A program made the translations under genes and the position numbers. DNA of 64,000 nucleotides. Origin: Aequorivita sinensis. GTDB lineage: Bacteria > Bacteroidota > Bacteroidia > Flavobacteriales > Flavobacteriaceae. Numbering within the stretch: position 1 is the first letter of the stretch; each line of letters starts with the position of its first letter. The DNA lies in assembly GCF_006346335.1 (NCBI RefSeq), contig NZ_VDMC01000011.1, positions 1-64,000 on the forward strand, written 5' to 3'. Positions 63,915 through 64,000 of this stretch are shown here, piece after piece. The notes below the pieces were generated by a model. That model saw nothing but the letters and a program-made list of their open reading frames with translations. It had not been told where the DNA came from and ran no database searches.

Positions 63915-64000
63915 GTGTTTATAAGTGGATTAGAAACAAAAGTTAACATTTTATTTTTATTTGAGCAAACAAGTTAATTTTCAATTATTAACATCAAATA

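Overview
The window reads as chromosomal DNA of a member of the Bacteroidota, most likely the family Flavobacteriaceae. The evidence is the AT-rich composition, promoters with a TAnnTTTG -7 box, near absence of Shine-Dalgarno sites (the two clear ones, before rpsU and typA, stand out), surface-adhesin repeats, an 11-residue curlin-like repeat protein, a propeller-type LytS/LytTR pair, and gene families such as DUF3467, DUF2851 and lone FtsE. I cannot name the genus from sequence alone.

Layout. 1-1601 is the N-terminal part of a large secreted repeat protein on the minus strand that runs off the left edge; it has no stop codon in the window. A gap of about 980 bp without a gene follows, then prfC (+). 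From 18.5 kb leftwards to 4.3 kb runs the translation/transcription superoperon, all minus strand: tRNA-Thr(UGU), tRNA-Tyr, tRNA-Gly, tRNA-Thr(GGU), tuf, tRNA-Trp, secE, nusG, rplK-rplA-rplJ-rplL, rpoB-rpoC, then a DUF3467 gene. A strong promoter lies upstream of the first tRNA, and hairpins sit at the tuf/tRNA-Trp, rplL/rpoB, rpoB/rpoC and rpoC/DUF3467 junctions. Next come xerC-hpf and rpsU.

20-30 kb is a run of minus-strand housekeeping and membrane genes: carboxypeptidase-regulatory-like protein, acyl-CoA dehydrogenase, ComEA-like HhH protein, Na+/alanine symporter, K+ channel with RCK domain plus PspC, DUF2851, DUF202, and a cystathionine-beta-synthase-like enzyme. 30-35 kb holds a LytTR regulator and its propeller sensor kinase beside a curlin-like amyloid candidate made of 28 exact 11-residue turns. 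35.5-40.2 kb holds an FtsX/LolE-type permease and namZ. A roughly 2 kb segment carrying a C10 (streptopain-like) lipoprotein protease and a small lipoprotein has been inserted between them, flanked by direct repeats made of the start of the permease gene and the start of namZ.

40-50 kb carries a YkgJ-type cysteine-cluster protein, an amidohydrolase lipoprotein, an outer-membrane barrel with a 1004-residue TPR protein, an orphan tail-fibre-like protein, ftsE and a subtilase. 50.7-60.9 kb is a surface-polysaccharide locus: five soluble or membrane-attached glycosyltransferases, a GT-C-like membrane protein, a flippase, FdtA- and FdtB-like amino-sugar enzymes and a FemAB-like acyltransferase. 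Its genes lie on both strands with tiny overlaps. The window ends with a conserved unknown protein and typA.

The items most worth a second look are the C10 protease/lipoprotein insertion with its diverged flanking duplication, the 28-turn curlin-like protein next to the LytS/LytTR pair, the rpsU Shine-Dalgarno element, and a typA leader in which the ribosome-binding site can pair with a CCTCC at the predicted mRNA 5' end.
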